Positions 18,097-28,150 of a stretch of 64,000 nucleotides of DNA are shown piece by piece. Source of the DNA: Caulobacteraceae bacterium (lineage in GTDB: Bacteria; Pseudomonadota; Alphaproteobacteria; Caulobacterales; Caulobacteraceae); the NCBI GenBank assembly GCA_031291645.1, contig JARLIQ010000084.1, forward strand, positions 19,035 through 83,034, read 5' to 3'. Within the stretch, counting starts at the first letter, position 1; each line of letters opens with the position of its first letter. The notes beneath the pieces are model-generated. The model was given only the letters and a program-made list of their open reading frames with translations, was not told the origin of the DNA and ran no database searches. Made by a program: the position numbers and the translations under genes.

Positions 18097-19022
18097 TGCT
18101 GCGCAATCTCCTCCTGATCGTTGGCGCCATGGCGATCGTGGTCGGGCTCGCCATCGCCGCCTACCTCCTGTTCCGCCCAGGCGCGCCCCGTTCCGGCGCC
18201 GAATCCGCGACCAGAGTCGCCGTCCTCGTCGCCGCGCACCCCCTCCCCTCGGGCGCCCTGCTGCGCGAGGGCGACCTCGGCTGGCGGGAAATCGAGGCGA
18301 AGGCCCCTCCGACCGGAAGCCTGGCGCGGGGCCAGGTCTCCCAAGCCCAATTCGTCGGCGCCGTGGCGCGCCGGGACTTCGCCGCCGGCGAGATGATCAC
18401 CGCCAGCGCGCTCGTCGCCCCCGGCGATCGGAATTTCCTCGCCGCGGCGCTGGCGCCCGGCCGCCGCGCGGCCACCATCGCCGTGGACGCGGCCCAGAGT
18501 GCGTCCGGCCTGATCCTCCCTGGCGACCGGGTCGATGTGATCCTGGTCCAGGATATGGACCAGCAAGCCGCTCCGGGCGCGGCGACGACAAAGAAGTCGG
18601 TGGCCCAGGTCCTGCTGCGCGACGTCCGCGTAATGGCCGTCGATCGCACTTTCGCCGGATCACCAGCGGCCGCCGGCAGCGCCGCGCCCGGGACGGGCGG
18701 CGGCGCGAACGCGCCCCAACCCCGGACCATCACCCTCGAGGTCACCGACCTCGACGCCCAGCGCCTGTTCCTCGCGCTTCAACTCGGCAAGGTGGAACTG
18801 ACCCTGCGCGCCCTGGCCAACGCTGGCGCAGACGCCGCGGCGTCGCGGGGACCGGTCTGGGGCAATGAGGTCTCGGCGCTCCGGGTCGCCGCCAACGCCC
18901 CTTCGGCTTCCGTCGCCCCTCCAGGCTCGCTTCTCGGCGCGGCCTCCGCGCGTCGGAGCGCGGCGGCCCATTCCATTGCGCCAATCCGCATCCTCCGCGG
19001 CTCCAAGGCAGACGCCCAATGA
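18096..19022 (+). CDS. cpaB: Tad pilus assembly protein CpaB/RcpC
   Basis: A 308-residue protein with one N-terminal membrane anchor (LLLIVGAMAIVVGLAIAAYLL) and a periplasmic body. The SAF-type domain (VAVLVAAHPLPSGALLREGDL through FAAGEMITASALV, about 40-115) and the block SGLILPGDRVDVILV are standard for CpaB/RcpC. These proteins work with the secretin in the outer part of the Tad machine. A Gly/Ala-rich stretch near 195-215 (AAGSAAPGTGGGANAP) is probably a flexible linker. The start overlaps the cpaA stop (TGATG) and the end overlaps the cpaC start (ATGA). Confidence 0.88.
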   Translation: MLRNLLLIVGAMAIVVGLAIAAYLLFRPGAPRSGAESATRVAVLVAAHPLPSGALLREGDLGWREIEAKAPPTGSLARGQVSQAQFVGAVARRDFAAGEMITASALVAPGDRNFLAAALAPGRRAATIAVDAAQSASGLILPGDRVDVILVQDMDQQAAPGAATTKKSVAQVLLRDVRVMAVDRTFAGSPAAAGSAAPGTGGGANAPQPRTITLEVTDLDAQRLFLALQLGKVELTLRALANAGADAAASRGPVWGNEVSALRVAANAPSASVAPPGSLLGAASARRSAAAHSIAPIRILRGSKADAQ

Positions 19023-20494
19023 CTCGCGACCAAAGCTTGCACGAGACCCGGGACGCATCCGTGGCCGGCGGACCCGCCCCACGGATCTGGTTGGGCGCCC
19101 TTGCCGCCGCGGCGCTGCTGTCGTCGGGGGCGATATCCGTCGCAAGGGCCCAGCAGATCGCGGCGCCGGCCTCCGTGGCGAACGCCACCCAAGCCGGCGA
19201 CCTGACGGTGGGCGTCGACAAGGCCCTGGTCCTGGCCATGCCCGGTCCGGGAGCGACCGTCTTCGTCGCCAACCCGGACATCGCCGACGTCCAGGCGCCG
19301 GATTCCAGGCGGCTCCTGATCTTCGGCAAGAAGCCTGGACAGACCACCGTCTACGTCTTCGCCGCCAGTGGCGCGGTCAGCAGGTACGCCGTCACCGTGC
19401 GCCGCGACGCCGAGGATGTCGCCAGCGCGCTGCAGACCCAGTTTCCGGACGCGACGGTGAGCGTGTCTCGCGGCCCCGGCGGCATGACAGTGTCCGGCCG
19501 GGTCGCCTCGCCCGCCGAGGCCGACACCCTCAAGGCCGCGGCCCAGCAGTATCTGGCCGAAAAGGAGAGCCTGAATTTCGCGGTCGCGGTCGATGAATCG
19601 ACGCAGGTGAACCTGCAAATCCGCGTGGCGGAAGTCTCCCGCCAGGTCACCAGCGAGCTGGGTTTCAACTGGGACGCCGTATTCAACAACGGGACCATCG
19701 CCGTGGGCCTGCTGACCGGCCGCGAGACCTCGACGGCGTTTGGCCAGTTCACCCGCGACACCTCGACGAGTTCGCTCGATTCCCTGGGTGTCGGCTACAA
19801 GAACGGCCCGGTGGACGTGTCGGCCCTGATCGACGCGTTGCAGTCCAATGGCCTGGTCACCATCCTCGCCGAACCGAACCTGACCGCGATCTCCGGCGCG
19901 ACGGCCACCTTCCTGTCCGGCGGGGAGTTCCCCGTGCCCGTGTCCCAGAGCCTGGATCAGATATCGATCGAGTGGAAGAAGTACGGCGTCAACGTCGACT
20001 TCACCCCGGTCGTACTCTCGTCAAACCGGATCAGCATCCGCGTGCGGCCCGAAGTCAGCGAGCTGTCGGACGTCGGCGCGGTCAAGGTCAACAACATCAG
20101 CATCCCAAGCGTCGCGGTGCGGCGGGCCGACACCACGGTCGAGCTCGCCAGCGGCCAGAGCTTCGCCATCGCCGGCCTGTTCGAGAACAGCATGTCCAAT
20201 ACGGTGCAACGGTTCCCCGGACTGGGCGACCTGCCGATGTTCGGCGCCCTCTTCCGTTCGAGCACCTTCAAGCGGAGCGAGAGCGAGCTGGTGTTCATCG
20301 TCACGCCCTACATCGTCCGGCCCGTCTCCCACCCGAGCGACCTCCACCTTCCGACGGAGGCGATCAACTATTCCAACGACCTTGAGCGGATCCTGCTGGG
20401 CGACCTCTCCCAGCCGGACAAGCGGAAACCCGCCGCGGACGCACGTCCCCACCTGGCCGGACCAGCCGGCTTCATGCTGGAGGATCAGCCTTGA
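19019..20494 (+). CDS. cpaC: Outer-membrane secretin CpaC/RcpA
   Basis: A 491-residue protein with a cleavable signal (LAAAALLSSGAISVARA, about 28-44). It continues with the secretin N-domain typical of pilus secretins (DLTVGVDKALVLAMPGPGA) and a BON-like segment (VSGRVASPAEADTLKAAAQ). The C-terminal secretin core includes VTILAEPNLTAISGATATF, EFPVPV and the closing block GLGDLPMFGALFRSSTF and ELVFIVTPYIVRP. It forms the outer-membrane ring through which the Flp pilus passes. It overlaps both neighbours by 4 bases. Confidence 0.92.
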   Translation: MTRDQSLHETRDASVAGGPAPRIWLGALAAAALLSSGAISVARAQQIAAPASVANATQAGDLTVGVDKALVLAMPGPGATVFVANPDIADVQAPDSRRLLIFGKKPGQTTVYVFAASGAVSRYAVTVRRDAEDVASALQTQFPDATVSVSRGPGGMTVSGRVASPAEADTLKAAAQQYLAEKESLNFAVAVDESTQVNLQIRVAEVSRQVTSELGFNWDAVFNNGTIAVGLLTGRETSTAFGQFTRDTSTSSLDSLGVGYKNGPVDVSALIDALQSNGLVTILAEPNLTAISGATATFLSGGEFPVPVSQSLDQISIEWKKYGVNVDFTPVVLSSNRISIRVRPEVSELSDVGAVKVNNISIPSVAVRRADTTVELASGQSFAIAGLFENSMSNTVQRFPGLGDLPMFGALFRSSTFKRSESELVFIVTPYIVRPVSHPSDLHLPTEAINYSNDLERILLGDLSQPDKRKPAADARPHLAGPAGFMLEDQP

Positions 20495-20892
20495 CCTCAT
20501 CGCTTCGCCCGGCGCGGATCGGCGCCGTTCTGCTGTTCGCCGCCCTGGCCATGCCCGTCCTCAGCGGCTGCGTGGACCGCCATCCCGAGAGCGCGGATTC
20601 GGCCCAGACGAGGACGGCGGCCCAGCCGATCTGCCAGCCGGCGGACCCCTCGCCCGGCGCAGCGGTCACCTTGCCCGAGGAAGGCTGCTGGAACGCCGCC
20701 AACCTCGCCAAGATGGTCGCCGACCCCGCCGACCTCACGCAGGGAAAGCCGCTGGGTCCGGCGGACGGCTCGCGGGAAACCGCGGTGATCGACGCCTACA
20801 AGCGTGGCCCGCCCAAGACGTCACCCGAACAGTCGACGAACAAGCCGACCATCGTCATCGGCGGCGGGACGGACACCGGAACCGCGCCATGA
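20491..20892 (+). CDS. cpaD: Short CpaD-like pilus lipoprotein
   Basis: A 133-residue lipoprotein. Its TTG start overlaps the cpaC stop (TTGA) and has GGAGGA 6 bases upstream. The leader ends in the lipobox VLSGC (Cys about 24). The CpaD family block is clear: EEGCWNAANLAKMVADPADL. CpaD proteins usually reach about 200 residues, so the N-terminal domain here is much reduced while the C-terminal signature is kept. It probably helps place or stabilise the secretin in the outer membrane. Confidence 0.8.
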   Translation: MTSSLRPARIGAVLLFAALAMPVLSGCVDRHPESADSAQTRTAAQPICQPADPSPGAAVTLPEEGCWNAANLAKMVADPADLTQGKPLGPADGSRETAVIDAYKRGPPKTSPEQSTNKPTIVIGGGTDTGTAP

Positions 20893-22106
20893 GCGATATC
20901 GCAGCCCCCCCTTCGGCGCCGCTGGCCGGTTCCGCGTCTGCGCACAACGCCCTGGTCTACGTCCGCGACAGCGACTCGGAAGGCGTTATCCGTCAGGCGC
21001 TGAGCGACCTCGGCGTCTCCGACGTGACGTTCAAGACCGGCGGCGTGAGCGCGGCGTTGGCGGACTTGTCGGAACGGTCGTCGCCGCGCCTGCTCATCGT
21101 GGACGTCAGCGACCTGCGCGACCCGACGGGCCCCGCGACCGAACTCATCGGCCAGTGCGAGCCCTCGACGGGCGTGGTGCTGATCGGCCAGTCCAACGAC
21201 ATCCGGCTCTACCGCGCGCTGCGGGAGATCGGCGCCGCGGAGTATTTCTTCAAACCCCTGGTCTCGGCGCTGGTCTCGCGCACCTGCAACGCCATCCTCA
21301 AGGACGAGCGCGCGTCGGCGCTCGATTCTGGTCAGCACGCGGCTCGGGCGGGGAAGCTGATCCTGGTGGTGGGCGCGCGGGGCGGCGTGGGCGCCACCAC
21401 CGTAGCCGTACGGACCGCCTGGCGGCTCTCCGAACACCCGCCGCGCCCCGTCGTGCTGGTCGACCTCGACCTGCAGTTCGGCGATGCGGCGCTGCAGCTC
21501 GACGCCAGCCCGGGCCACGCCCTGCGCGAGGCCCTCGAACGGGCCGAGCGGGTGGACGATCTGTTCCTGGAGCGCGGCATCATCCACGTCAGCAAGCGCC
21601 TGGACCTGCTCGCCGCGCTGGAGCCGCTGGACGACAAGATAACCTTTGAGGAGGACGCCCTGCTGTCGCTGCTGGACACCCTGCGGCGACGCTACCGCTA
21701 TGTCGTCGTCGACCTGCAGCCCGCCTGCGCCGTGACCTTGCCGCGTGTCCTTCACCTGCCCAGCGTCCTCATCCTGGTGAGCGACGCCGGACTGGCGTCG
21801 GCCCGGGAGGTCGGCCGGCTGCGCCAGATGATCGGGCCCAACAGCCCCGAGCGCGCGACCATGCACATCCTCAACAAGAGCGGCGCCGCCGGCGCGCTGC
21901 CATTGCAGGAATTCGCACGTGGGGCCGGCCAGACGCCGGACGTCATCATCCCCTGGTCACGGGAAATCGCCGACGCCGGCAACATGGGCGTGAAGGCCAA
22001 GCCCGACTGCGCCGTCCTCGACCGCGCCCTCGGCCCGGTCTTCGCCCGCGTGGCGGGGGAAAAGGTCGAACCCGGCCGGTCGCTGCTGTCGAGGTTGTTC
22101 GGCTGA
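20889..22106 (+). CDS. cpaE: Pilus assembly protein CpaE/TadZ
   Basis: A 405-residue cytoplasmic protein. The N-terminal third is a receiver-like fold (ALVYVRDSDSEGVIRQALSD ... LLIVDVSDL ... EYFFKPL) without the usual acidic cluster. The rest is a ParA/MinD-type ATPase fold with GARGGVGATTVAV at the Walker A position. The usual Lys of KGGVGKT is replaced, as in several TadZ proteins. VVLVDLDLQFGDAALQLD and YVVVDLQPA supply the switch and Walker B-like strands. CpaE/TadZ proteins mark the pole where the Tad machine assembles. The gene overlaps cpaD by 4 bases. Confidence 0.9.
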   Translation: MSDIAAPPSAPLAGSASAHNALVYVRDSDSEGVIRQALSDLGVSDVTFKTGGVSAALADLSERSSPRLLIVDVSDLRDPTGPATELIGQCEPSTGVVLIGQSNDIRLYRALREIGAAEYFFKPLVSALVSRTCNAILKDERASALDSGQHAARAGKLILVVGARGGVGATTVAVRTAWRLSEHPPRPVVLVDLDLQFGDAALQLDASPGHALREALERAERVDDLFLERGIIHVSKRLDLLAALEPLDDKITFEEDALLSLLDTLRRRYRYVVVDLQPACAVTLPRVLHLPSVLILVSDAGLASAREVGRLRQMIGPNSPERATMHILNKSGAAGALPLQEFARGAGQTPDVIIPWSREIADAGNMGVKAKPDCAVLDRALGPVFARVAGEKVEPGRSLLSRLFG

Positions 22107-22107
22107 T

Positions 22108-23412
22108 ATGCAACCGAGCGGCGACCATTTCACCTCTGTCGCCCGCCCGCCGGCGGCGGACCTGATCCGCGACCAGGTGCTGATGGACATCGAGCCGGCC
22201 GTGGCCGTGCGCCTCACGCGCGAGGAGCTGACCCGGCGGATCGACCAGATGATCGCCCAGATCGCCAACGCGCGAAGGCTGCTGCTCAACAAGGCCGAAC
22301 AGCAGGCGCTGGCCGCCGAATTGGTCAACGACATGATCGGCCTGGGTCCCCTGGAGCCGCTGCTTCGCGACGACACGGTGGCGGACATCCTGGTGAACGG
22401 GCCGCGGATGATCTACGTCGAGCGGCGAGGCAAGCTCGAACTCACCTCCCTGCGGTTCCGCCATGACGCCCACGTCATGCACGTGGCGCAACGCATCGCC
22501 TCCACGGTCGGACGGCGGGTCGACGAATCGAGCCCCATGCTGGACGCCCGCCTGCTCGACGGCAGCCGCGTGAACGTGATCATCCCGCCCCTCAGCCTGA
22601 AGGGTCCCTGCATCTCGATCCGCAAGTTCTCGAAATCGGTGATGGACTTCTCCAAGTTCGCCCAGCTGGGCACCGTCTCGCCGGAACTCGCGCGGGCCCT
22701 GGAGATCGCCGCCCGCTGCCGTCTCAACATCATCATCTCGGGCGGCACCGGGTCGGGCAAGACGACACTGCTCAACGCCCTGTCGCGCATGATCGATCCG
22801 GATGAGCGGATCATCACCATCGAAGACGCCGCCGAACTCCAGCTCCAGCAGCCGCACGTCGTTCAGCTCGAGACCCGTCCGGCCAATATCGAGGGGCACG
22901 GCGAGATCCTGCAGCGCGACCTGGTGCGCAACGCCCTGCGGATGCGTCCGGACCGGATCATCGTGGGCGAAGTCCGCGGCGCGGAAGCCTTCGACATGAT
23001 GCAGGCGATGAACACCGGCCATAACGGCTCGATGTCCACCGTCCACGCCAATTCGGCGCGCGACGCCCTCGGCCGGATCGACAACATGATCCTGATGGCG
23101 AACACCAACCTCCCCTTCCGGGCCATCCGGGCGCAGATCACCAGCGCCCTGGACCTGGTCGTCCACACCGAACGCATGAGGGATGGCGTCAGGCGGGTCA
23201 CCGAGGTCGTTGAGGTCACGGGCATGGAGGACGACGTGATCTCGCTGAGCGAGCTCTTCGCCTACCGCTTCACGGGGGAAGGGCCCGGCGGAAAGCTGGT
23301 CGGGGTCTTCGAGGCCCACCCGGTTCGGCCGCGTTTCCTGCACCGCCTAGAGTATTTCGGGCTCGCCAACGCCTTCATGAAGGCGCTCGGCGTCCAGGGG
23401 GAAGCGCCATGA
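22108..23412 (+). CDS. cpaF: Tad secretion ATPase CpaF/TadA
   Basis: A 434-residue secretion ATPase of the VirB11/PulE superfamily. The N-terminal domain includes [20 protein letters not shown]. Walker A is [18 protein letters not shown] (Lys near 215), the Asp box is [14 protein letters not shown], Walker B is [19 protein letters not shown], and the His box is [13 protein letters not shown]. It powers pilus assembly at the inner membrane together with TadB and TadC. One base separates it from the cpaE stop, and its stop overlaps the tadB start. Confidence 0.95.
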   Translation: MQPSGDHFTSVARPPAADLIRDQVLMDIEPAVAVRLTREELTRRIDQMIAQIANARRLLLNKAEQQALAAELVNDMIGLGPLEPLLRDDTVADILVNGPRMIYVERRGKLELTSLRFRHDAHVMHVAQRIASTVGRRVDESSPMLDARLLDGSRVNVIIPPLSLKGPCISIRKFSKSVMDFSKFAQLGTVSPELARALEIAARCRLNIIISGGTGSGKTTLLNALSRMIDPDERIITIEDAAELQLQQPHVVQLETRPANIEGHGEILQRDLVRNALRMRPDRIIVGEVRGAEAFDMMQAMNTGHNGSMSTVHANSARDALGRIDNMILMANTNLPFRAIRAQITSALDLVVHTERMRDGVRRVTEVVEVTGMEDDVISLSELFAYRFTGEGPGGKLVGVFEAHPVRPRFLHRLEYFGLANAFMKALGVQGEAP

Positions 23413-24353
23413 CCGCCATCCTGATCATCGTGGCGCTTGTGCTGCTGCTGGCGGGGGCGGCCACCCTGGCCGCTGTCACCGGGGCCATGCGCACGACCCA
23501 GCGGATCGTCAAGCGACGGGTGGACGCGATCCTTCCCATGTCCAGCGCGCTGTTCGGGAACGCAGAGACCGGGCGCGACCGCGCGAACGCCGTGATCCAG
23601 GCGGTCCTGGGCGTAGGCGTTCGCCGCTCGTGGGACTCGCAGACGCCCACCCTCACCCTGCTCATCCCGGCCGTCATCGCGGCGGCGGTGACCTGGGGCT
23701 TGCTTTGCGTGGTCTTCCGGCTGCCGATCTGGCTCTGGGCGCCCGGCACGATCGTGGGCATGCTGATTCCGCCCCAGATCATGCTGCGGCTCGAGCAGGC
23801 CCGTCTGGAAGCCAAGTTCGTCGACGTGTTTCCCGACGCCGTCGACATGATCGTGCGCATGCTGCGGGCCGGCCTTCCAATGAGCGCGACCATCCGGGTG
23901 GTCGGGACGGAGGCCGCCTCGCCGGTGAAGGAGGTGTTCGCCGCCGTCGGGGATCAGATGACCATCGGCGTCAGCTTCGAGCGGGCCTTGATCGCCGCCG
24001 GCAGACGCATTCGCGCCCACGACTTTCGGTTCTTCACGGTGGCCGCGTCGTTGCAGCAGGCCACCGGCGGCAATCTGGCGACCACCCTGGAGATCCTCTC
24101 GGAGATCATCCGCAGGCGTCGCGCTGGCCGGCTGAAGGCCAGGGCGGTGACGGGCGAGGTGCGGATGTCGGCCTATGTTCTGGCCGCCATGCCCTTCGCG
24201 ATCATCGGCGGCCTGCTCTTGGTCAATGCGTCCTATCTGGCGCCGCTGATCACCGACCGCAGAGGCAACGTGATCATCGCCGTGGCGATAGGGGGACTGC
24301 TCAGCGGCTTCGCGGTCATGCGCCAGATGATGCGCAGCGTCACCCGTCTCTGA
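23409..24353 (+). CDS. tadB: Tad inner-membrane platform protein TadB
   Basis: A 314-residue membrane protein of the type II secretion F (GspF) superfamily. Helices lie at the N-terminus (AILIIVALVLLLAGAATLAAV), around 80-125, and in two near the C-terminus. Between them is the cytoplasmic GspF region (FPDAVDMIVRMLRAGLPMSATIRVVG ... GNLATTLEILSEIIRRRR). It forms the membrane platform that CpaF drives. The ATG overlaps the cpaF TGA by 4 bases. Confidence 0.9.
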   Translation: MTAILIIVALVLLLAGAATLAAVTGAMRTTQRIVKRRVDAILPMSSALFGNAETGRDRANAVIQAVLGVGVRRSWDSQTPTLTLLIPAVIAAAVTWGLLCVVFRLPIWLWAPGTIVGMLIPPQIMLRLEQARLEAKFVDVFPDAVDMIVRMLRAGLPMSATIRVVGTEAASPVKEVFAAVGDQMTIGVSFERALIAAGRRIRAHDFRFFTVAASLQQATGGNLATTLEILSEIIRRRRAGRLKARAVTGEVRMSAYVLAAMPFAIIGGLLLVNASYLAPLITDRRGNVIIAVAIGGLLSGFAVMRQMMRSVTRL

Positions 24354-24368
24354 ACCGGGGGTGGGTCC

Positions 24369-25295
24369 ATGTCCGTCGAGGCGCTCCTCACCGCCACCCT
24401 TTCCGCCCTGCTGCTGATCGGCGGCCTCGCCCTGATGGCCAGCGCCGCGCGCTCGCGGCGGGACTCCGCCGCCAAGCGCCTGCAGCTGATCGCCGTGTCC
24501 CAGGCCGGCGCGCCTGAGAGGGCCGAGTTCGATTTTCATGGGATTGGCGCGGCGCTCTCGCGCGGCCCCGTGGGGGGGATGAACCCGGCGGAGTTGCGCG
24601 AGATCACCCGGGCCTGCCGCCGGCTGAATATCCCCGCACGCTACGCGACCACGGTCTTCGCCGGGCTGAGGATCGTGCCCGCCCTCGTCCTGGCCACCGT
24701 AAGCCTGTTCGTCATCCGCCTGGCGCCGAGCCATCCGCCGCTGGCGGGCCAGGTGCTGGCCGTGGCGGCGGCCGCCGCCGTGGGGTGGATCGCGCCGGGT
24801 ATGATCCTGGGGCATTTCACCAAACGACATGTGGTCGCGGCGGCCGAGGGCCTCCCGGAAGCGCTCGAACTGCTGGTGGTCTGCGTCGAAGCGGGGCTTT
24901 CGCTGGAGGACGCCATCGACCGGATCACGGGCGATCTGTCCTGGTCGCAACCCGCCTTGGCGGAAGAACTGGCGCTCACCTCCGCGGACTTGAAGATCCT
25001 GCCCGACCGCGACCAGGCGCTGGCCAATCTGGCCTCGCGCGTCGACACGCCCAGCGTCCGCTCGGTGGTGACCGCGCTGTCCCAGACGCTGCGCTACGGC
25101 ACGCCGCTGGTCCAGGCCCTGCGCACCACCGCGGCCGAGTTACGGAGCGACGCCCTGGTCCGGATGGAGGAGCGCGCCAATCAGCTGCCGACCCTCCTCA
25201 CCCTGCCCATGATGCTGCTCATCATGCCGACCACCTTCCTGATCATCGGCGGACCGGCGGCCCTGCGGCTGCTCGATCTCTTCGCCCACCACTGA
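24369..25295 (+). CDS. tadC: Tad inner-membrane platform protein TadC
   Basis: A 308-residue partner of TadB with the same GspF-type pattern. It has N-terminal helices, the cytoplasmic block LPEALELLVVCVEAGLSLEDAIDRI and ALSQTLRYGTPLVQALRTTA, and C-terminal helices including LPMMLLIMPTTFLIIGGPAAL. It lies 15 bp after tadB and is the last gene of the forward-strand Tad operon. It is convergent with the PAS-GGDEF-EAL gene, with 10 bp between stops. Confidence 0.9.
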   Translation: MSVEALLTATLSALLLIGGLALMASAARSRRDSAAKRLQLIAVSQAGAPERAEFDFHGIGAALSRGPVGGMNPAELREITRACRRLNIPARYATTVFAGLRIVPALVLATVSLFVIRLAPSHPPLAGQVLAVAAAAAVGWIAPGMILGHFTKRHVVAAAEGLPEALELLVVCVEAGLSLEDAIDRITGDLSWSQPALAEELALTSADLKILPDRDQALANLASRVDTPSVRSVVTALSQTLRYGTPLVQALRTTAAELRSDALVRMEERANQLPTLLTLPMMLLIMPTTFLIIGGPAALRLLDLFAHH

Positions 25296-25305
25296 GCACG
25301 GCGGC

Positions 25306-28062
25306 TCACGCAAGCGTCGGCGCGGCGTCGCCGGCGGCGTTCAGGCCCTTCAGCGCGCCCCGGCGCAACACCGGCTCGATCTCCGCCGCGCCAAGAGGGG
25401 CCGAGAAATAGTGGCCTTGCGCCAGCCGGCACCCCCAGGCGGCGAGCAGGCGGGCCTGTTCGAGCGTCTCGGCGCCCTCGGCCATCACCCGCAGCCCGAG
25501 TTCACGCGCCAGGCTGATCGCGGCCCGCACGATGGCGGCGTCGCCCGCGTTGGAGGCGATACCCGCCACGAACACCTGGGCGATCTTGATCTCGTCGACA
25601 GGATAGCGACGCAGATAGGCGAGCGACGAGTAGCCCGTCCCGAAATCGTCCAGCGAGATCTTGAAACCCCGCTCCCGCAGCCGCTCCAGCACGTCGGCGT
25701 GGGCCTTCGAGGCTTCCATCAGCGTCGTCTCGGTAAGCTCGAGCTGCAGCGTCCCGCTGGGGATCGCCGCCTTGCGCTGGGCGGTGATGAGCGCCCGCTC
25801 TAGCTGCGCCATCTGCCTGAACTGGACCGCCGAGATGTTCACCGAGACGCTGGGCGGCGCGATCCCGGCGTCGAGCCAAGCGCGGGTCTGGCGACAGATC
25901 TCGTTCAACACCCAAAGGCCGAGTTGAATGATCTGTCCGCTCCGCTCGGTGGCCGAGATGAAGTCGCCCGGACCGATGACGCCGCGTTCCGGGTGACGCC
26001 AGCGGATAAGACCTTCGACCCCGACGATGCGGCCGGTGTCCATTTCGACCTGCGGCTGGTAGACGACGAAAAACTGCTGCTGCGCCATGGCGTTGCGCAG
26101 TTCGTCGCCGAGAGCGACCCGTGAGCGGGTCTCCTCGTCCATGACCGCGGTGAAGAACCGGTAGGTCTGGCGGCCCTCCGATTTCGCGCGATAGAGCGCC
26201 AGTTCCGCATGGGCGAGCGCCGATTCCGCATCGTGGGCTCCCGGTTCGTAAACGGCGATCCCGATGCTGGCCCCGACGTGCAGGTTTCGTCCGTCGATCG
26301 AGAACGGCAGGTTGATCGCCCGCAGAATCTTGTTGGCCACGGCGGCCGCGTCGGCCTCCTTGCGCACGCCCGCTTCCAGGATGGCGAATTCGTCGCCGCC
26401 GAAACGGGCCACGACGTCGCCGCGCCGGGTCACCTTGCGCAGGCGTTCGGCCACCGCCTTCAGCAACAGGTCGCCGACCGGGTGGCCGAGGGTGTCGTTG
26501 ATGTCCTTGAAGTGGTCGAGGTCGAGGTAATGCACGGCGAAGCCGCCCTCGCCGTCGTCCGCCGCCTCGATGGCCTCCTGCAGCCGCTCCCCGAAGACAC
26601 GCCGGTTCGCCAGGCCGGTCAGCTCGTCGCTCAGGTAGCGCAGTTCCAGTTCCCGCTCGGCCCGGAAGCGCTCGATCTCGTGGCGTTCGCGCACGATCGA
26701 CGCGCCGGCCAACTCGGCGAAGGTCCTGAGACTGTCGGTCTCCGCGGTCGACCATGTTCGCCGCGACTTGCAGTCGTCGATTCCGATGGCGCCCCACCAG
26801 CTCCCGCCCAGCCGGATGGGAACGAACAGGATCGATAGGGCCTGGACCCTGGCGAGCAAGGGCGCGGTCGCGGCATGGCCGTCACCGGCTGAGGCGATCA
26901 CCATTTCACCGCGGGCCAAGGGCGCGAGCCATGCATTGAGCTCGGGCGCCGCGACCGCGGGATCGGAGAACAGCTCCGCCCCGACATGCACGGGCGCCTC
27001 CGGCGCCTCCCAGCCGTAAAGCAGCGTCGGCGCCGGTCGGCCGTCACGTTCGACGCTCTCGACGATGAGCATCCGATCGACCCCCAGGGCCTCGCCGATG
27101 AACTGCAGGGCGCTCGGCATGGCGAGGTCGACGGACCCCGCGCCCGCCAGCTCGATGGCGCTGCGGGTGACCGCGGTCAGGATGCGGTCGCGGTATTCGA
27201 GAGCGTTCTCCGCGTCCTTGCGCTGGCGTATGTCCCGAGCCGTCCCCCGGTATCCACGGAACCGGCCCTTGGCGTCGAACAGGGGCACGCCGCTGATCTC
27301 GAGCGGCGCGTCGCCTGCATCCATGGTCCGGGCGCTGACTTCCACCGACGAGAACGGCGCCTTCGATCTCATCAGGGCCTTCAGCCGCGCCTGGAAGGCG
27401 CGCCTCTCGGTCTCCGACGCAAGCTCCGCCAGCGGCCGGCCCACCAGCTCGACCGCACCGCACCCGAGCCGGTCGTCGCCGGTTGCGACCAGACTGACGA
27501 CCAGCCCCGTCCGATCGACCTCCCAGACGTAGTTCGCGCTCACCTGCACCAGGGCGCGGTATTTCTCCTCGCTGGCGTGCAGGTCCTCCTCGGCGTCATG
27601 GCGGCCGGTCAGGTCACGGTCGAAGCCTCGGTAGCCCAACAGCTCCCCGGTCTTGCCGAACCTCGGAACGACGCTTGTCTCCATGAGGACGGCGCGGCCG
27701 GCCTTGCGTCGGTATTCGGTCAGCCAACGGATCGGATGGGGAGCCGACCGGAGCGCTTCGGCCTCGCGGGACCGGGCCGCCGCCGCCCGCGCGCCCATGA
27801 ACTCGAACAACGGGCGTCCGACCAGCTCCTCGGGCGCATAGCCGAGCGATGGCAGGCACCGAGGATTGGAATAGCTCAGGCGAAACTCGGGGTCGGCCTC
27901 CCAGACCCAGTCGGGCGCGGCTTCCACCAGGGCCTTGAAGGAGCGCGCGTGCGCGCTGGCCGCCGCCCCGCGCCAGCCTGGGTCAGGGCGATTCCGCTTG
28001 CGGACCTTGTCGGGTTCTGGCCCGCGGTCGCGATCGGAACCCGTCTGCATACCCGTCGGCAC
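25306..28062 (-). CDS. PAS-GAF-GGDEF-EAL c-di-GMP enzyme
   Basis: A protein of about 918 residues, probably starting at GTG 28062 (GGAGG 4 bases upstream); ATG 28050 is the alternative. No membrane segment is seen. Two PAS domains (about 35-160 and 165-290), a GAF domain (about 300-450), a GGDEF domain (about 475-640) and an EAL domain (about 650-900) follow in order. The cyclase site ARFGGDEF is intact and has an I-site (RRGD) five residues before it, so product inhibition is likely. In the EAL domain the metal and catalytic motifs NIS, ELTE, DDFG and AEG are kept. The name motif reads EGL, and the Asp of the usual KID is Ala (IKIAQVF). Dual activity is plausible, but phosphodiesterase strength is uncertain. 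Confidence 0.88.
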   Translation of the reverse strand: MPTGMQTGSDRDRGPEPDKVRKRNRPDPGWRGAAASAHARSFKALVEAAPDWVWEADPEFRLSYSNPRCLPSLGYAPEELVGRPLFEFMGARAAAARSREAEALRSAPHPIRWLTEYRRKAGRAVLMETSVVPRFGKTGELLGYRGFDRDLTGRHDAEEDLHASEEKYRALVQVSANYVWEVDRTGLVVSLVATGDDRLGCGAVELVGRPLAELASETERRAFQARLKALMRSKAPFSSVEVSARTMDAGDAPLEISGVPLFDAKGRFRGYRGTARDIRQRKDAENALEYRDRILTAVTRSAIELAGAGSVDLAMPSALQFIGEALGVDRMLIVESVERDGRPAPTLLYGWEAPEAPVHVGAELFSDPAVAAPELNAWLAPLARGEMVIASAGDGHAATAPLLARVQALSILFVPIRLGGSWWGAIGIDDCKSRRTWSTAETDSLRTFAELAGASIVRERHEIERFRAERELELRYLSDELTGLANRRVFGERLQEAIEAADDGEGGFAVHYLDLDHFKDINDTLGHPVGDLLLKAVAERLRKVTRRGDVVARFGGDEFAILEAGVRKEADAAAVANKILRAINLPFSIDGRNLHVGASIGIAVYEPGAHDAESALAHAELALYRAKSEGRQTYRFFTAVMDEETRSRVALGDELRNAMAQQQFFVVYQPQVEMDTGRIVGVEGLIRWRHPERGVIGPGDFISATERSGQIIQLGLWVLNEICRQTRAWLDAGIAPPSVSVNISAVQFRQMAQLERALITAQRKAAIPSGTLQLELTETTLMEASKAHADVLERLRERGFKISLDDFGTGYSSLAYLRRYPVDEIKIAQVFVAGIASNAGDAAIVRAAISLARELGLRVMAEGAETLEQARLLAAWGCRLAQGHYFSAPLGAAEIEPVLRRGALKGLNAAGDAAPTLA

Positions 28063-28150
28063 GAGACCTCCGAGGACGAGACGCCAGGTTGCAGCCAATC
28101 CACAACCGCTCGGCGCATACTTCAACATAGGCGGCTTTGCGCCCGTACGC

